60,840 nucleotides of DNA from Mesorhizobium comanense (GCF_005503535.1 NZ_SCNN01000032.1:1-60840), one strand, 5' to 3'. Shown: positions 35,809 through 44,586, counted from the first letter of the stretch. The notes: generated by a model not told the origin, from the letters alone. Program-made: numbers and translations.

Positions 35809-36714
35809 TCAGGCTACTGCGCTGCCAAGATCCTGGTAATCCTCTTTCTTCGTCAACATTGCCCACACCGAGCGAGCCATCTTGTTGGCCAATGCCATGG
35901 CAACCAGCATCAGCGGTTTGCGATCCAGCATTCGGGCGAGCCATGAGCCGGGTCGGGCGCCGCGGCGGGAGGCCCACTGTATGACGGCCATGGCGCCGAT
36001 GATCAGCAGCCGTCGGATGTCCCGCTGGCCCATTTTCGACGTGCGGCCGAGCCGCTGCTTTCCGCCTGTCGAATGTTGAACCGGCACCAGCCCCAGCCAG
36101 GCGGCGAAGTCGCGACCGCGCTTGAAGGTCGCCATTGGGGGCGCGAACGCTTCCACCGCCATGGCCGTGATCGGGCCAATTCCCGGCATGGTCTGAAGGC
36201 GGCGTGTATCCTCCCCACACTGAGCTTCGCTGCGAAGGATCTTCTCAAGCTCTGCAATCTCGCAGCTCAACCGGTCGACCTGCTCCAAGTACACGCGACC
36301 AACGTCGAGGACCAGTTGGGGCATCGTTGGCTCGGCCGCACCCATCACGGCAGCCAAAGTCTTCAGATGAGCCGGACCTTGCGGTGCGATGACACCGTGT
36401 TCGGCAAGATGCCCGCGCAATGCGTTGATCAGCTGCGTGCGCTGGCGCACCAGCAAATCGCGCGTTCGGAACACCATCGACCTCGCTTGCTGCTCTTCCG
36501 TCTTCACCGCCACGAACCTCATCGTCGGTCGTGATCCTGCTTCAGCTATGGCCTCGGCATCAGCGGTGTCGTTTTTCTGGCGCTTTACATATGGCTTGAC
36601 GTAGTTGGGCGGAATGAGCCTCACCTCGTGGCCCAGCTCCTGTATGGCCCGGCCCCATTCGTGGGCGCTCGCGCAGGCCTCCATGGCGACCACACAAGTC
36701 GGCTGTCGGGCCAA
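35809..36714 (-). pseudogene. IS110-family transposase, N-terminally truncated
   Basis: The 301-residue open frame has the IS110 hallmarks: KNDTADAEAIAEA in the DEDD domain and the C-terminal transposase_20 block (LQTMPGIGPITAMAVEAF, FAAWLGLVPVQHSTGGKQR, LGRTSKMGQRDIRRLLI). The first aspartate region (usually GLDLAK near the start) is missing. In-frame similarity begins only at FLARQPTCVVAMEACASAHE and is preceded by a stop. The element is thus inactive. Typical length is about 340 residues. It lies between the metal region and the RES-toxin remnant. Confidence 0.82.
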
Positions 36715-36876
36715 AAACGGGACTTGTCAGCCCCGGCGTGGGGTACGACCTTAGTCATTCCGATCCTGAGGTGCCGTTTTCGATCTTCATTTCCTTGTCC
36801 ACTTCTGAAAACAACGCGGTATGCGCGCGCCACCTATCGCTGGCCGCATCCGGGATCTCGAGAACGGAGCGTGCGC

Positions 36877-37396
36877 GTGAAGGTCACCTGCATCGGTCCT
36901 GACGAAACCTTCCATCGCTACTGACTCCCAAATGGGCTTTCCTGCCCACCAGCGGTGCAGGCGCGGCGATTGATGCTGGTCGTTTCAATCGGCCCGGCGT
37001 CGAAGCGCTTTATCTATCCCGCGCGCCTCAGACAGCGTTGGAGGAATACAAGCAGGGCGCCAGCATCACACCGCCCGCCACCCTTGCCGCCTACAAGATC
37101 ACGCTTTCCGAGATCGCCGATCTTTCGCAGGGGTTCGACCCGAATGCCTGGGATAGTGCCGGGAGAGCAGGGGCTGTGCCTGGCGCCAGATCGCCCGCAT
37201 TGACAAGAAAGTCCCGCCATCATGAAGCTCGCGACGTGATCATCACGGCCGGGCTCCGCGGTATGTGTTTCCGTCGCTGCGCCACGCCGGCGGCACCAAC
37301 CTGGTGATCTTTTCAGCCAACCTTGTCGAAGGCGATCACGTCGCGGTCCATGATCCCGATCGCCGGCTGCCGCACGAACAGTCGTCCTGGCCGTAA
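36877..37396 (+). pseudogene. RES-domain NAD+ phosphorylase toxin, multiply frameshifted
   Basis: Pieces in successive frames assemble into a RES protein: WAFLPTSGAGAAIDAGRFNR then PGVEALYLSRAPQTALEEYK (the R and E of RES), LAAYKITLSEIADLSQGFDP, then out of frame WRQIARIDKKVPPS, and finally FPSLRHAGGTNLVIFSANLV (the S) to HEQSSWP with TAA at 37394. At least three indels interrupt it. Intact RES toxins degrade NAD+ and are paired with an upstream Xre/MbcA-type antitoxin, which is not visible; the IS110 remnant occupies that side. Confidence 0.75.
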
Positions 37397-37430
37397 ACCT
37401 CGGCCGGAGCGTCGCAACGCGGCAATCCAT

Positions 37431-38153
37431 TTAGGCCGTCTCGTCTCCAACGACATCGACCCTTTCTTCTTCCTCTTCGCCGTCCCCTTCCCCGCGCGCC
37501 AGCCCAACCGGAATATCGCCGGCCAGCAGCTTCTCCTTCGACAGCAGGCCGGCATCCTCGAGCGCCTCGAAGTCGGGCAGGTCACGTAGCGTGTCGAGAC
37601 CGAAATGCGACATGAAGGCTTTGGTCGTCACATAGGTATAGGGCGCACCGGGCTGCGGGCTGCGCGGGCCAGAAGCGATGAAGTCCTGGCCACGGAGCGT
37701 GGCGATCAAGTCGCGAGAAACCTCCTTGCCGAAGAACGTCGACAGCTCACCGCGCGTGATTGGCTGGAAATAGGCAATGCACATCAAAACCAGCGCCTCC
37801 GCCTGCGACAGTTCTTTTGCCCCCTCGCCCGCTGCCGTGCCGAAGGCGGCGCGGATGGCGTCGCCAAAAATTTTCTTGGTCCGGTGCTGCCAGCCGCTGG
37901 CTACTGCGACCAGCTCGTAGGGGCGGCCGGCGAGCTCGGCGCGGATGTCGTCGATGATCAGCTCGAGATTGCAGTTTTTGCCGACGACGCGCGCCAGCAC
38001 CTCGCGCGGTACCGGTTCGCTGGCCGCAAAGACCACCGCTTCGACACGGCCCATCCATTCGCGCCAGCGCAGCTCCGGCGGCAGGTGGTCCAGTTCCGTG
38101 TCGAGCAACACAGGCTGTCCGTTCGGCTTGCGGCGGGCAGACGCTTCGCTCAT
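37431..38153 (-). CDS. scpB: ScpB-like protein (SMC-Scp complex family), plasmid-borne
   Basis: The 240-residue protein has the paired winged-helix fold of ScpB: RVEAVVFAASEPVPREVLAR (first wing) and LSQAEALVLMCIAYFQPITRGEL-STFFGKEVSRDLIATL (second), with a charged C-terminus. ScpB normally binds the kleisin ScpA in the condensin complex. No ScpA or SMC gene is in the window. The start is 2 bases after the DUF1403 stop, so the two are an operon. A plasmid copy beside DUF1403 suggests a specialised partner role in plasmid maintenance, which is inference. Confidence 0.85.
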   Translation of the reverse strand: MSEASARRKPNGQPVLLDTELDHLPPELRWREWMGRVEAVVFAASEPVPREVLARVVGKNCNLELIIDDIRAELAGRPYELVAVASGWQHRTKKIFGDAIRAAFGTAAGEGAKELSQAEALVLMCIAYFQPITRGELSTFFGKEVSRDLIATLRGQDFIASGPRSPQPGAPYTYVTTKAFMSHFGLDTLRDLPDFEALEDAGLLSKEKLLAGDIPVGLARGEGDGEEEEERVDVVGDETA

Positions 38154-38155
38154 CG

Positions 38156-39112
38156 CTAGAGTCCGAACAGCCGAAAAGTGGTGCGGCCGGAAAGCTCGCG
38201 CACGGCATCCAATTGTTGCAGCCGCTCGAACAGGCGTCGCGCCGCAAAGCGAGACAGGGTTTTGGTGGTCAGCGAGCCGGATATGGCATCGTCATTGAGC
38301 AGTTTTTTGATCACCTCCCCCGCCCCCTTGGCGCGCAACTTTGGCATCACCGCAGCAAGCCGCTCGGCGCGCCGCGACAGTTCGGCGGCCAGCCGCAAGG
38401 CGTCGTCCGCGCCCTGGGCCAGCGCCAGGCACGCCGCCCTTTCAAATTCTCTTTGCTCCCCCGGCCGAATCCGCTTGGCGCGACCGTCACCGGTTCGGAA
38501 GGCCAGAGCAAAAGCCTGGGCCATCAGCAGCGGGACGGGTCGCGGCCAGCGCAGCTTTTGCGCCAGAACCAGATCGGCGCACCACCACGCCAGCAATTCC
38601 GCTCCCGGCGACAGGGCAACAACACGGCTGGCGGCTGCCGCGGCTGTAAACGGCGCCGGCCGGCCGGCGCGGACCACATCGTCAATCGCACCCGGGAGAT
38701 CGGCAAAACCGTCATCCCAGCGCAGCCCGAGCTGATCGACCACTTCAGCCAGCCTTGCGACGTCGATCGCCGGCGGCCGCGATGCCAGCTGCCGCCACGC
38801 TGCCAGAATGCTGCCGGCGGGTCCGGGGTCACCGTCGGCAGGACGCAGATACCAGGCATCGCGCAGCGCCGCCTCATCCTCGGAGCGGCCTGCGAGGCGC
38901 ACGGCCGCGACGGCGCATTTCAGGGCCAGCCGCTGGCGCCAGGCGCCGGCCCAGGCCGGTTCGGAGCGGACCAAAATATCGAGCGAAGTCAGCGCGGCGC
39001 CGGCAAAGAAGGCGGCATCGGTTGCGTGTTCGACGGGCCCGCCCGGCAAGGCCCAGGCCGGCATAAGCGGTAGCGGCGGTGAGGAAGCGGGCAATGGATC
39101 GGCGCGAATCAT
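38156..39112 (-). CDS. DUF1403-family protein with a winged-helix-like C-terminus
   Basis: 318 residues. ALKCAVAAVRLAGRSEDEAA-LRDAWYL and GDPGPAGSILAAWRQLASRP are typical of DUF1403, a family found on rhizobial plasmids. The C-terminal 55 residues (VIKKLLNDDAISGSLTTKTL SRFAARRLFERLQQLDAVRE LSGRTTFRLFGL) read like a winged helix of the Fic-associated type. It is translationally linked to scpB and divergent from a perfect 33-bp palindrome 75 bases upstream. Function unknown; a kleisin-like or DNA-binding partner of ScpB is one possibility. Confidence 0.82.
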   Translation of the reverse strand: MIRADPLPASSPPLPLMPAWALPGGPVEHATDAAFFAGAALTSLDILVRSEPAWAGAWRQRLALKCAVAAVRLAGRSEDEAALRDAWYLRPADGDPGPAGSILAAWRQLASRPPAIDVARLAEVVDQLGLRWDDGFADLPGAIDDVVRAGRPAPFTAAAAASRVVALSPGAELLAWWCADLVLAQKLRWPRPVPLLMAQAFALAFRTGDGRAKRIRPGEQREFERAACLALAQGADDALRLAAELSRRAERLAAVMPKLRAKGAGEVIKKLLNDDAISGSLTTKTLSRFAARRLFERLQQLDAVRELSGRTTFRLFGL

Positions 39113-39186
39113 GAAACGGATGATAAATCGATGGTGCGCTTAATGCCATCTGTCCGGTTCAAAACGCACTGCCTGTCGCGCACTTA

Positions 39187-39219
39187 AAACGAACGATAAT
39201 GTTGCATTATCGTTCGTTT
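39187..39219. promoter_or_regulatory. Perfect 15-bp-arm palindrome between divergent genes
   Basis: AAACGAACGATAATG-TTG-CATTATCGTTCGTTT. It lies 75 bases upstream of the DUF1403 start and 18 bases upstream of the small ORF at 39237. The length and symmetry fit an operator for a dimeric repressor or a protein-loading site. It does not match the repABC parS consensus. Confidence 0.8.
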
Positions 39220-39236
39220 CTGCGCTAGAAGGACAA

Positions 39237-39428
39237 ATGGCCGTTTTCGTCGAGAAGAAGCCCAAAATTCACGCCCAGCGACCTTCCGGACCATCCCACA
39301 GCGCGACGGTCTTTCCCGGAACGGCTACGATAGCGCTGGTGCATCCCACCGACGCTTTTAAGCCTGCGGGCGCAAACCTGGCGCTGCCCGGTAGAAGATC
39401 ACCCGCACCGATGGAACAAGCTGGCTGA
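39237..39428 (+). CDS. Short ORF downstream of the palindrome (63 aa), possibly truncated
   Basis: AGAAGGAC precedes ATG 39237. MAVFVEKKPKIHAQRPSGPS then HSATVFPGTATIALVHPTDA reads like the N-terminus of a protein, but the last 20 codons are antisense to the PIN gene. I do not recognise it. It may be the stub of a gene cut by insertion of the toxin-antitoxin pair. Confidence 0.35.
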   Translation: MAVFVEKKPKIHAQRPSGPSHSATVFPGTATIALVHPTDAFKPAGANLALPGRRSPAPMEQAG

Positions 39429-39951
39429 GATAATCGAAATCCCCAACATTGCCCGTCAGGACCGTCGCCCCGACCAGACCGGCCTGGTGAAAGATCAGCG
39501 CATCGTTGAGGAAGCGGCGTTCATGCCCCTCCCCTTTTGGCAGATGGCTCAGCCGGAACAACAGGCCGGCCAGCATGCCGGCGCGTCCCCAAGCGGTGGC
39601 GTCGGGCGCATGCAGCCGGTGCGCCGGAATATCCTCGATCGTATCCGCAACGGCTCCCAGGATCGACTTCGTCGTCGGGTGCGCCGGGTCGAGCCGGCCG
39701 AACACGTGGCTGAGCTCGGCAAGGCAGACGGCCGAGTGGTGACAGAGCCGATAGGTCAGAAGGTTATCGACCGCTTCGGGCGTGCGTCCCTGCAGGACAT
39801 CCAGATAGACGCTGGTGTCGAGGAGCAATGCACCGCCGACAGGCGGCTGGTCGCCTGCCCAGGACAGGGCGGAATCTGGTCGCCGTTCCAGCCCCGCGCC
39901 GCGCCGCTGTGGTTTTAGGGACCGCAGTGCGCCGCCTAGATCAAATGCCAA
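39358..39951 (-). CDS. PIN-domain toxin
   Basis: No ATG is available; TTG 39951 overlaps the antitoxin stop by 11 bases and gives 197 residues. The PIN acidic set is complete: LLLDTSVYLD (first Asp), CLAELSHVF (Glu), FLNDALIF (Asp) and TGNVGDFDYL (last Asp). PIN toxins are Mg2+-dependent RNases that cleave tRNA, rRNA or mRNA. The basic N-terminal extension before LLLDTS (about 45 residues, RSLKPQRRGAGLERR) is longer than in VapC. Coupled translation with the antitoxin is expected. Confidence 0.8.
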   Translation of the reverse strand: MAFDLGGALRSLKPQRRGAGLERRPDSALSWAGDQPPVGGALLLDTSVYLDVLQGRTPEAVDNLLTYRLCHHSAVCLAELSHVFGRLDPAHPTTKSILGAVADTIEDIPAHRLHAPDATAWGRAGMLAGLLFRLSHLPKGEGHERRFLNDALIFHQAGLVGATVLTGNVGDFDYLSQLVPSVRVIFYRAAPGLRPQA

Positions 39952-40237
39952 GATCAATGTCCGCGGAGATGCTGCCCTTGCGGCCGACGAGCCGGGCGCC
40001 AAAATCGTCCTCGAGGGCCAGCCGCGACAAGGCGAGCTCAAGCAGTTCGGTGTCGGAGGTCACATGGGCGCGCTTCTTTGCCGCCTCGATCAATTCCGCC
40101 GGCACCCTGCCGGAAAGGCGTGTGTTCTTGGCCGGGCCAAGCAGGCCGACCGCCCTCGCCTGCTCAAGCACCAGACGGTTGCGGGTGTGGGCGATCCGCT
40201 CCTCGCTTGCGGCTGTCGCTGCGCCACGTATGGTCAT
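39941..40237 (-). CDS. Antitoxin of the PIN toxin (ribbon-helix-helix-like)
   Basis: ATG 40237 has GGAG 8 bases upstream; 98 residues. The middle, NTRLSGRVPAELIEAAKKRA then VTSDTELLELALSRLALED, fits a ribbon-helix-helix DNA-binding dimer. The acidic tail would neutralise the toxin. A promoter with two GTTGAAC repeats lies just upstream, suited to autorepression. Confidence 0.75.
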   Translation of the reverse strand: MTIRGAATAASEERIAHTRNRLVLEQARAVGLLGPAKNTRLSGRVPAELIEAAKKRAHVTSDTELLELALSRLALEDDFGARLVGRKGSISADIDLGI

Positions 40238-40253
40238 CTTGGGATCTCCATCT

Positions 40254-40291
40254 GTTGAACGGAATATAAAGGATGTTGAACATGAAAACAA
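40254..40291 (-). promoter_or_regulatory. Promoter and direct-repeat operator of the PIN antitoxin operon
   Basis: On the minus strand TTGTTT (40291-40286), 17 bp, TATATT (40268-40263). Two GTTGAAC copies (40254-40260, 40275-40281) start 21 bp apart, two helical turns, and bracket the -10. Such phasing suits cooperative binding of the antitoxin. Confidence 0.65.
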
Positions 40292-40488
40292 GGAGAGACC
40301 ACCCCTTGAGAGGCCATCCCTGGATCGGAAAGGCCCGTTGCGCTCCCGCTGATGCGATACCAGGACCGGAGCGGAGGCAATTCCCGCAGCCATTCCGTCA
40401 CACAGCTCGCGGTGGACAATTCCGGACTTTGGCCGCACCTTCGCTCGCAAGAATCGCATTGCTGCGACATTAGAATGGACGAGGCTGG

Positions 40489-41619
40489 ATGGGCAAAGCC
40501 CGTAATTTGATGGTGTCCACCGACGCAATCGACGCCGATGACCTGCCGGACATTGTCGACGTCGTCCTGGAGATGGGGCGGCCGGATGAAGGCCCCTCCC
40601 CTCCCCCGCCGCTCCTTGACCCGCGACAGACATCGTTGCCTACGCATCTCGAAAAGCTCGCCGACCGTGCGCGCGATTATGTCGAGGCAGCAAGTTCGGC
40701 GAACACCCGTCGCGCCTACGCAGCCGACTGGAAGCATTTTTGCGCCTGGTGCCGGCGCCAGTCTTTTGATCCATCGCGGCCGGACCCGCAGACCGTCGGC
40801 CTCTATATCACCGCGCAGGCTTCGGGCACTGGAAGGGACAAAAAGGCGGTGGCGACGATCGAGCGCCGCCTGTCATCCCTGACCTGGAACTACACGCAGC
40901 GCGGCCAATCGCTTGACCGGAAGGACCGTCATATCGCCACCGTGCTCGCCGGCATCCGCAACACGCACGCCGCCCCGCCCCGTCAGAAGGAGGCCGTGCT
41001 GCGCGACGATCTTGTTGCCATGCTGGAGACGCTCGACCGCGGCACGCTGCGTGGCCTGCGTGACCGCGCCATGCTGCTTTTGGGCTTCGCAGGCGGCTTG
41101 CGCCGCTCCGAAATCGTCGGCCTCGATCTTGGCCGCGATCAAACCGAGGATGGCCGCGGCTGGATCGAGTTTTTCCCATACAAAGGGGTGCTGGTGATAT
41201 TGCGCGGCAAGACCGGCTGGCGCGAGGTCGAGATCGGCCGCGGCTCGTCCGACCCCACCTGCCCGGTCGTCGCCCTGCAGGCCTGGCTGAAGTTTGCCCG
41301 CATCGCGCATGGCCCTTTGTTCCGCCGTGTCACTGGTCAGGGCAAAACGGTAGGCGTCGATCGGCTCAACGATCAGGAGGTGGCCCGGTTGGTCAAGCGC
41401 ACGGCCTTGGCCGCCGGCCTACGCGGCGATCTCTCCGAGAGCGAGCGGGGACAGAAGTTTTCCGGACATTCACTGCGCGCAGGCCTCGCTTCCTCCGCCG
41501 AGGTTGATGAACGCTATGTGCAAAAGCAGCTTGGCCACGTCGCCGCGGAGATGACCCGCAAGTACCAGCGACGGCGTGACCGTTTTCGCGTCAACCTGAC
41601 CAAGGCGTCCGGGCTGTAG
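40489..41619 (+). CDS. Tyrosine recombinase / integrase
   Basis: 376 residues from ATG 40489 with GAGG upstream. It has a SAM-like N-domain (SSANTRRAYAADWKHFCAWC) and a catalytic domain with arginine in GGLRRSEIVGL (about 205), lysine in RGKTGWREVEI, HSLRAGLAS (about 327), LGHVAAEM and tyrosine in RKYQRRRDRF (about 358). All catalytic residues are present. It lacks a nearby excisionase. The C-terminal 50 codons recur in degraded form at 42249-42378, suggesting duplication during integration or exchange. Confidence 0.9.
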   Translation: MGKARNLMVSTDAIDADDLPDIVDVVLEMGRPDEGPSPPPPLLDPRQTSLPTHLEKLADRARDYVEAASSANTRRAYAADWKHFCAWCRRQSFDPSRPDPQTVGLYITAQASGTGRDKKAVATIERRLSSLTWNYTQRGQSLDRKDRHIATVLAGIRNTHAAPPRQKEAVLRDDLVAMLETLDRGTLRGLRDRAMLLLGFAGGLRRSEIVGLDLGRDQTEDGRGWIEFFPYKGVLVILRGKTGWREVEIGRGSSDPTCPVVALQAWLKFARIAHGPLFRRVTGQGKTVGVDRLNDQEVARLVKRTALAAGLRGDLSESERGQKFSGHSLRAGLASSAEVDERYVQKQLGHVAAEMTRKYQRRRDRFRVNLTKASGL

Positions 41620-41792
41620 GAGATCGGGAAAAAGCCCCTCCCCTGCCCCCGTTTGAATCGAAAAACGAGTGCTTTCGGTCAAGGGTCGACGCTGCAAGCC
41701 TCGAGGAGTGTTGGCGCGAACGCAATACCCATCGCGCACTCTGACCTTAGCCCGAATTGGCCAACAAATCGTAAACGCAGGAGAGCGTATCC

Positions 41793-42002
41793 ATGGAAAC
41801 CAGGATCATCGACAGCCGTAACGATTTTGCGCAATGGGCGATCGATAGGTCCAATGCGATCCTAACGGATCAGGGTTCGGAACTCGCCACCGCGGCCCGC
41901 AACGGAAACGAAGCCCAAATCGCGGTGACAGCACAGGCGCTCGGCCAGGCGATCGTCGATGCGCTGATCGAGGCGTTCGATGGCCTCGCAGGCGACGAAT
42001 GA
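41793..42002 (+). CDS. Small acidic protein of unknown function (69 aa)
   Basis: ATG 41793 follows CAGGAGAGCG. METRIIDSRNDFAQWAIDRS then ALGQAIVDALIEAFDGLAGD is a two-helix, acidic protein. It lies between the integrase and the duplicated integrase end, so it may be cargo of that small cassette. No family recognised. Confidence 0.55.
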   Translation: METRIIDSRNDFAQWAIDRSNAILTDQGSELATAARNGNEAQIAVTAQALGQAIVDALIEAFDGLAGDE

Positions 42003-42248
42003 GCCACCGCTTGGCCGACACGACTGGCTGCGCCACCGGAAAACGAGTGCCGGTGCGCCGGCTCCCAAATCCATCCCCCCATCATGATTTCGGACTACGC
42101 GGCCTCGGCGGCATTGCGAGAGACCCGCTCTTTCCGGCGCATCTTCACAACAAGGCCTTCGACGTCGAGCATGTCGCTCGCTTGGTCAGGCAATCGTGCT
42201 TGCCGCCGACGTCCGTTCCGATCTTCCGAAGGTGAGCTTACGTTGCTA

Positions 42249-42378
42249 TTCTCAGGACACTCGCTGCGCGCCCGGCTCGCCTCCTCTGTGAGAGGAACGC
42301 TACGGCAGAGGCAGACCCGAAAATATCAGCGGCGGCGCGATCGATTCCGGACCACTTCACCAAACCGTCGGGCTTTGA
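42249..42378 (+). pseudogene. Partial copy of the integrase 3' end
   Basis: FSGHSLRARLASS, then after a short divergent stretch RKYQRRRDRFR, aligns with FSGHSLRAGLASS and RKYQRRRDRFRVNLTKASGL of the integrase at 40489-41619. The LGHVAAEM region between is garbled. This is a decayed second copy of the catalytic C-terminus. Confidence 0.7.
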
Positions 42379-42442
42379 ACAAGCCTCTACCCCACGTGAG
42401 GGCGGCCATTTGCCTGCTTGCCGGTTGATGATGACAACGTAT

Positions 42443-42457
42443 ATACTTCATGAGTAT
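42443..42457. promoter_or_regulatory. Operator-like palindrome before the ParDE-type pair
   Basis: ATACT-TCATG-AGTAT, 22 bases upstream of the antitoxin start and overlapping a TATACT -10-like element. Typical of autoregulated toxin-antitoxin promoters. Confidence 0.5.
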
Positions 42458-42478
42458 CTAACCCGCAGGAGGCCGAGC

Positions 42479-42757
42479 ATGCCGAAAGAAGCGGTTTTCA
42501 CGATGAAGCTCGAACCGGAGCTGCGCGACGCCTTCATGGCCGAAACCGAAGCCGACCATCGGCCGGCGTCGCAGGTGGTCCGAGAGCTGATGCGTGACTA
42601 CATCGAGCGCCGGCGTGAAGAACGGGAGTATAACGAGTTCCTCCGCCGCAAGGTCGAGGTCGCGCGGTCCTCGATGCGGGGCGGCCGAGGCCGGACGAAT
42701 GACGAGATCGAGGCTGACTTCGCCGCCCGGCGTGCGAAGACGGCAAGCCAGGCGTGA
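42479..42757 (+). CDS. Antitoxin of a RelE/ParE-type toxin
   Basis: ATG 42479 with AGGAGG 7 bases upstream; 92 residues. MPKEAVFTMKLEPELRDAFM then DHRPASQVVRELMRDYIERR is a ribbon-helix-helix DNA-binding dimer domain, followed by a charged toxin-binding tail. It overlaps the toxin gene by 4 bases (GTGA), indicating coupled translation. Confidence 0.88.
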   Translation: MPKEAVFTMKLEPELRDAFMAETEADHRPASQVVRELMRDYIERRREEREYNEFLRRKVEVARSSMRGGRGRTNDEIEADFAARRAKTASQA

Positions 42758-43038
42758 GGGTCGTTTGGACGCCAGAGGCCGAACAGGACCGAGCCGACAT
42801 TTGGGACTACATTGCGGCCGACAACGCGGCGGCTGCTGCTCGGATGGACCAGCTTTTCAGCGACGCGGCGGCGAGACTGGTCGATTTCCCCAAGCTCGGC
42901 CGCACGGGAAGAATCCCCGGCACGCGCGAGCTGATTCCACATGAGAGCTACCGCCTGGTTTACGAAGTCGAAGGCGAAACCTTGTGGGTGCTGGCCCTGG
43001 TGCATACAGCGCGCCGGTGGCCGCCGACGAAAGAGTAA
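42754..43038 (+). CDS. RelE/ParE-family toxin
   Basis: GTG 42754 overlaps the antitoxin stop; 94 residues. VVWTPEAEQDRADIWDYIAA, FPKLGRTGRIPGTRELIPHE and YRLVYEVEGETLWVLALVHT followed by ARRWP are the ParE/RelE superfamily signatures. ParE members poison gyrase, RelE members cut mRNA at the ribosome; the sequence does not discriminate. Likely a plasmid-stability module. Confidence 0.9.
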   Translation: MRVVWTPEAEQDRADIWDYIAADNAAAAARMDQLFSDAAARLVDFPKLGRTGRIPGTRELIPHESYRLVYEVEGETLWVLALVHTARRWPPTKE

Positions 43039-43314
43039 GGCAGGGCTAAAGTCAAAGACACGAATTCGCGCCTCTTCCGTGAATGCCGCCGTTTGGACCG
43101 AAATTTGGCGTGGAATTTCAGCTTACCGCTTCAATTGAAATCGGAAACTAGGGCCACAGCGTGTATCACTATCTCGCTTATCGACGGTGATTGATCTCGC
43201 CGCGCAGGTCCGCGAAAATACGGTGCCTTGGATCGCTGGGCGGCCTTCCTCGACGTGGTTTAATGGATTCGCTCGCCCTGCTTAGTGGACCTCCTGCATG
43301 TGAGGAGCGCCGGA

Positions 43315-44552
43315 ATGACAATAGAGCCGGTCCGCCTGCCTGGTTCTGCCACCGTCGGGGCGGTGCTCGCCGGCCTCCATCCGGGCTCAGCCGACATGGA
43401 ACTAGGCCGTGTCCCGACGCAAATCTTCCGGATCCTCGTTCAGCGCCGCCGCGGTCGACAATTTTTACTGGCGCGACGACACACGCACAGTCTAGATCGT
43501 CGACGGTACCCGCGTCGGCGACCTCGCGTCTGGGCCAAGCGCGAGTTGACCGCACTCGGCGGCAACCTCACCGCCTTCTGGAACTGGCGCCGATCGGGGA
43601 ACAAAAATTCGCCGAATGGCGCGGAACGAGCGTCTTGCCTTCGCTCCGCCGGCCTCGGTGGTCGCCGACTTCATACAGATCTCGCTCGGCCGCGACGTCG
43701 AATACCTGGCTGGATCGATCGTCGATCCCGACTGCAGTCCCTACAGCGCCGACGATCTGTTCGACCCGTCCTGGGTGCGGCGCGAACTTGTCACCGATGC
43801 ACTCGTGCTTGCCGGACCCGTCTACCTGCGCGACCGCACGGCTGGCGGCATAGTCCATATGAAGAGCTTTCTGGCGTGCCGGACCCGCATCGAAGCAGAA
43901 CAGCGGATGGCGCGACGAACAGAGCTCGAGAACCGTCAACCGCGAGTTCGGGCCGGACAGCGCACGTGACGCACCATTCCTGGGTCCCGACTGGTTCGAT
44001 TCGTACGGCGCGAAAACCAGTTTTTTTGCGGACTGGGAACGATCGAGTGCATCTGTCGAACAAATTCATCATCATTGGGCTTTCGACATCCACGATTTGG
44101 AGCATCGCGGCCGGTGCCAGGTCGGTTTTATCCCGCGGCCGCTCAAAATGCCTGGCGAGAAGCTGCTGTTGGAAGAAGGCGCTTTGGTGCCGGACCGAGG
44201 CGATCAACTCCGAGATTGCTGCCGGTCGCATGGTTCTTCCTGATGATGCGCCGGGCACTGGGTCGATCCGGACGTCGGCGGTGCGATCGCTGAAAGCCTT
44301 CGCCAAGGACGCGTCCGTTTGCGCGATCGAGACGTCACTGGGTTGCTCGCTTGGGCCGACCGGCGCTATCTGTTCTAAGCGCCGACGGATACACATTTGC
44401 CGAAGGCCGTTGTCGACCGAAACCTGTGTGTGCGGCTCGTTGCTGTGTTGCCGTTCGACCGGGGCGATTTTCGGGCCGAGATCCTTAGCGACGACGATAT
44501 TGCAGGCCGAAATCCACGTCATGTGATGGCAAGGTGGGTGGGTTTCACGTGA
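43315..44552 (+). pseudogene. Decayed gene of unknown function, several frameshifts
   Basis: Protein-like sequence hops between frames: MTIEPVRLPGSATVGAVLAG, LHPGSADMELGRVPTQIFRI, then ALGGNLTAFWNWRRSG, ERLAFAPPASVVADFIQISL, YLAGSIVDPDCSPYSADDLF, DPSWVRRELVTDALVLAGPV, then GPDWFDSYGAKTSFFADWER, and finally RNLCVRLVAVLPFDRGDFRA near the end. An intact gene would encode roughly 400 residues. I do not recognise the family. A 413-codon open frame through the region is arginine-rich where it leaves the true frame and is not credible as a whole. Confidence 0.5.
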
Positions 44553-44570
44553 GTCGGGTCCGGCAGCCAA

Positions 44571-44586
44571 GTTGACTGCAGTCAAC
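44571..44586. promoter_or_regulatory. parS centromere site upstream of repA
   Basis: GTTGACTGCAGTCAAC matches the repABC parS consensus GTTNNCNGCNGNNAAC perfectly and is fully palindromic, extending to 18 bp (44570-44587). RepB is expected to bind it. It lies 127 bases before the repA start. Confidence 0.9.

Noticed and set aside
39187..39219. Palindrome as a rho-independent terminator
   Set aside because: No T-run follows on either strand, stems are AT-rich, and it lies between divergent starts, so an operator role fits better.
43285..44526. 413-codon plus-strand frame as a single protein
   Set aside because: Arg-rich where it diverges from protein-like sequence in other frames; best explained as a decayed gene with frameshifts rather than one intact protein.
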